Shown here one piece after another: positions 62,346 through 64,000 of a stretch of DNA of 64,000 bases. Within the stretch, counting starts at the first letter, position 1, and the number at the start of each line of letters is the position of its first letter. Position numbers and translations under genes: made by a program. Origin of the DNA: Sporomusa acidovorans. Its GTDB lineage: Bacteria > Bacillota > Negativicutes > Sporomusales > Sporomusaceae. The notes beneath the pieces were generated by a model that saw only the letters and a list, made by a program, of their open reading frames with translations, made no database searches and had not been told where the DNA came from. The stretch is from NCBI RefSeq assembly GCF_002257695.2, contig NZ_CP155571.1; one strand, given 5' to 3'.

Positions 62346-63455
62346 ATGAAATCAGCTCAAGAATTGCTTAAGGAGCGCACCGCGCGGGTAAAAAAAGCTA
62401 TTGCATTGGAGAAACCAGACAGGACCCCCATAATACTTACTGCGGATGCGTTTTGCGCTTACCACATGGGAGTGAAATTATCAGACTTTGTTTTCGATGT
62501 CAAGCTCTCTTCTAAAACAATATATGATTCCTTAAAAGCATTAGGCGAGGTGGATGGAACAGGCGGGGCTTTTTGTACGGCGCGTTTATTTCCGTTAATG
62601 GCTTATGCCAAAATGAAATTGCCTGGGGTTGAATTACCGGATAATGCTTTTTGGCAGATTGACGAACAGGAATTAATGGCAGTAGCGGATTATGATACAA
62701 TCTTAGATAAAGGCTGGGCTGCTTTCAGTAAGGATTATATAGCAAACAGGTTAAAAATAGATGTGCCTTCACTATTAGCGGAAACGGCAAAACTCCCAGA
62801 ACTGCGGCAAAACTTTGTCGATGCGGGGTATGTCGTATATATTGGGGCCGGTGCATCCATTACTGTTAACGAATATCTTAGTGCGGCCCGTACATTCCCT
62901 AAATTCATGCGGGATATGTTTAAAATGCCGGATAAAGTTGAGGCAGTACTTGATATAATATTAGCAGAAACTCTTGAAAAAATCAGGAAACAAATTCGCG
63001 CTGCTAATCCTACTGTAGTATTTGTATCTCCTTCCCGTGGTGCCAGCCAATTTTATTCCCCGAAGATCTGGCAACGGTTTGTATGGAAGTATTTAAAGGC
63101 AACCGTTGATGCTATCATTGCCGAAGGTGCAGTGGCAAACATTCATATTGATGGAAATTGGGAGCGTGATTTGGAATTTTTCAAGGATTTTCCAAAAGGA
63201 AAAGTAGTTTTCGAAACTGATGGTGCCACAGATATATACAAGATTAAAGAAGTTTTAGGGGATCGTATGTGTATCAAGGGTGATGTTCCCGCGGCATTGC
63301 TTACTGTTGGCAATCCAGAGGAAGTTTATAATTATTGTACAAACCTAATAAAGAATATGGGACTAGGCTTTATTCTCTCTACAGGTTGCACAGTGCCGCC
63401 TAATGCCAAAGTTGAAAATATGCAGGCTATGGTTGCTGCTGCTACCGGCAAGTAA
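62346..63455 (+). CDS. UroD-fold protein, methyltransferase-like (copy 2)
   Basis: 369 residues, the same length as copy 1 at 27832 and clearly similar (KPDRTPI, LPGVELPD, DYDTILDKGW, GDVPAALLTVG, GCTVPPNAKVENMQAMVAAATGK). The cysteine pair of copy 1 (GCC) is GCT here, and HLHMDMCW is NIHIDGNWERD, so a putative metal site is altered. This suggests a different role or substrate. It follows the porin by 42 bases and ends with a strong terminator. Confidence 0.78.
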   Translation: MKSAQELLKERTARVKKAIALEKPDRTPIILTADAFCAYHMGVKLSDFVFDVKLSSKTIYDSLKALGEVDGTGGAFCTARLFPLMAYAKMKLPGVELPDNAFWQIDEQELMAVADYDTILDKGWAAFSKDYIANRLKIDVPSLLAETAKLPELRQNFVDAGYVVYIGAGASITVNEYLSAARTFPKFMRDMFKMPDKVEAVLDIILAETLEKIRKQIRAANPTVVFVSPSRGASQFYSPKIWQRFVWKYLKATVDAIIAEGAVANIHIDGNWERDLEFFKDFPKGKVVFETDGATDIYKIKEVLGDRMCIKGDVPAALLTVGNPEEVYNYCTNLIKNMGLGFILSTGCTVPPNAKVENMQAMVAAATGK

Positions 63456-63490
63456 GAACTATGATAAAGCTAATATAGTTCGTTTAATAC

Positions 63491-63520
63491 ATATCCACTC
63501 GTTAAGCGAGTGGATATTTT
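63491..63520 (+). terminator. Intrinsic terminator after UroD-like copy 2
   Basis: ATATCCACTCG and CGAGTGGATAT make a perfect 11-bp stem followed by TTTTTAT. Confidence 0.88.
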
Positions 63521-63556
63521 TATCTTACTTAAATGCTATGATCATCCAAAATTTTC

Positions 63557-63594
63557 TTGACGTGTATTGCGATAACCGATACAATATATTGTGT
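63557..63594 (+). promoter_or_regulatory. nrdJ promoter with overlapping NrdR box
   Basis: TTGACG (63557-63562), 17 bp, TACAAT (63580-63585). The palindrome ATACAATATATTGTGT (63579-63594) matches the NrdR box pattern and covers the -10. NrdR represses ribonucleotide reductase genes when dATP is high. A second, poorer box may lie just downstream. Confidence 0.72.
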
Positions 63595-63649
63595 TATATT
63601 GATGTGGATATACTAAATCTTGTGCTGAATTTATGAAGGGAGTTAGCAT

Positions 63650-64000
63650 ATGAACTTATCGGATAACGCTATAAGGGTTCTGGAAAGACGGTATTTGTCC
63701 AAGGATGAGGCTGGCCGGCTGTTGGAAGACGCCGACGGGATGTTTCACAGGGTCGCAAAAGCGGTTGCTGCTGCCGATGCTGCCTATGTCTCTGAGGCGG
63801 AACTGCAGACAATTGAAAATGAATTTTATGAAATGATGGCAGGCCTTGAGTTTTTGCCGAACTCGCCGACACTGATGAATGCGGGGAGGCCTTTGGGACA
63901 ATTAAGCGCTTGTTTTGTGCTGCCGATAGAGGACACCATGGAGGGCATATTTGAAACGCTGAAAAATGCCGCCATGATTCACAAAAGCGGTGGCGGGACG
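63650..64000 (+). CDS. nrdJ: Adenosylcobalamin-dependent ribonucleotide reductase, N-terminal part
   Basis: The first 117 residues are in the window; the rest runs off the end. Ribosome site GAAGGGAG. FLPNSPTLMNAG and GQLSACFVLPIEDTMEGIFETLKNAAMIHKSGGGT are conserved at the start of the class II enzyme, the Cys being one of the active-site redox pair. It makes deoxynucleotides using B12 and works without oxygen. The NrdR box upstream supports the assignment. Confidence 0.92.
   Translation, partial: MNLSDNAIRVLERRYLSKDEAGRLLEDADGMFHRVAKAVAAADAAYVSEAELQTIENEFYEMMAGLEFLPNSPTLMNAGRPLGQLSACFVLPIEDTMEGIFETLKNAAMIHKSGGGT

Noticed and set aside
1..64000. CRISPR arrays, tRNA/rRNA genes, phage or IS transposases
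   Set aside because: No regularly spaced repeats, no tRNA-like cloverleaf or rRNA motif, and no transposase or integrase frame were seen while reading both strands by eye.

Overview
The window looks like chromosomal DNA of an anaerobic, cytochrome-containing, spore-forming Negativicute (Sporomusa-like). This is inferred from gene content, not from a database search. The indicators are porins with an N-terminal SLH domain (the outer-membrane anchor type of diderm Firmicutes), Tat-exported flavoproteins beside a NapC/NrfH-type multihaem cytochrome and a Ccm haem-export set, several glycyl radical enzymes (GREs), a MOP-type molybdenum hydroxylase, and 2-hydroxyacyl-CoA dehydratase-type proteins. 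No rRNA, tRNA, CRISPR array, phage or transposase gene was seen.

Layout. 1-4.7 kb: CoA-related genes (partial acyl-CoA ligase, family III CoA-transferase, hotdog thioesterase), a YbaK-type deacylase and a DUF362 ferredoxin behind a MerR-like promoter. 4.7-5.7 kb: five very small minus-strand genes. 5.8-15.3 kb: housekeeping genes (murI, rph, rdgB, a phosphoesterase) interrupted by a dehydratase-like, activase, hydantoinase-like and HDAC-like operon. 16.0-18.4 kb: ccmABC and a Cys-type ccmE. 18.6-26.6 kb: four paralogous Tat/lipoprotein flavoproteins, a pentahaem quinol-dehydrogenase-like cytochrome and tatA, probably a periplasmic respiratory module for organic acceptors. 26.7-30.6 kb: a LysR regulator divergent from a UroD-like protein, an MFS carrier and a cupin. 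30.8-35.9 kb: GRE 1 with its activase, divergent from a MocR-type regulator. 36.3-44.6 kb: an aldehyde-oxidoreductase (MOP) operon with its redox partner and maturation genes. 44.6-46.6 kb: a chemoreceptor. 46.8-50.3 kb: GRE 2 and activase. 50.8-52.8 kb: a sigma-54 activator. 53.4-59.6 kb: MFS carrier, SLH porin (frameshifted), GRE 3 (frameshifted) and activase. 59.9-63.5 kb: soluble chemoreceptor, an intact near-identical SLH porin and a second UroD-like protein. 63.65 kb to the end: start of a B12-dependent ribonucleotide reductase.

The most notable signal is regulatory. Three near-consensus sigma-54 promoters precede the MOP operon, the GRE 2 operon (minus strand) and the MFS-porin-GRE 3 operon. 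Each has a pair of 17-bp direct repeats in 18-bp phase, beginning 165-171 bp upstream of the -24 GG and pointing towards the promoter. The only sigma-54 activator in the window lies between two of them. This suggests one regulon linking outer-membrane uptake, inner-membrane transport, two radical enzymes and an aldehyde-oxidising molybdoenzyme. A working hypothesis is that a GRE lyase or dehydratase makes an aldehyde that the MOP enzyme oxidises.

Other unexplained structure: a 102-bp palindromic element with perfect 15-bp terminal inverted repeats, present as two near-identical inverted copies and one decayed relative; a roughly 105-bp promoter/leader duplicated before unrelated genes, with its core also before the flavoprotein cluster; and porin genes whose mature parts are almost identical while their signal peptides differ.
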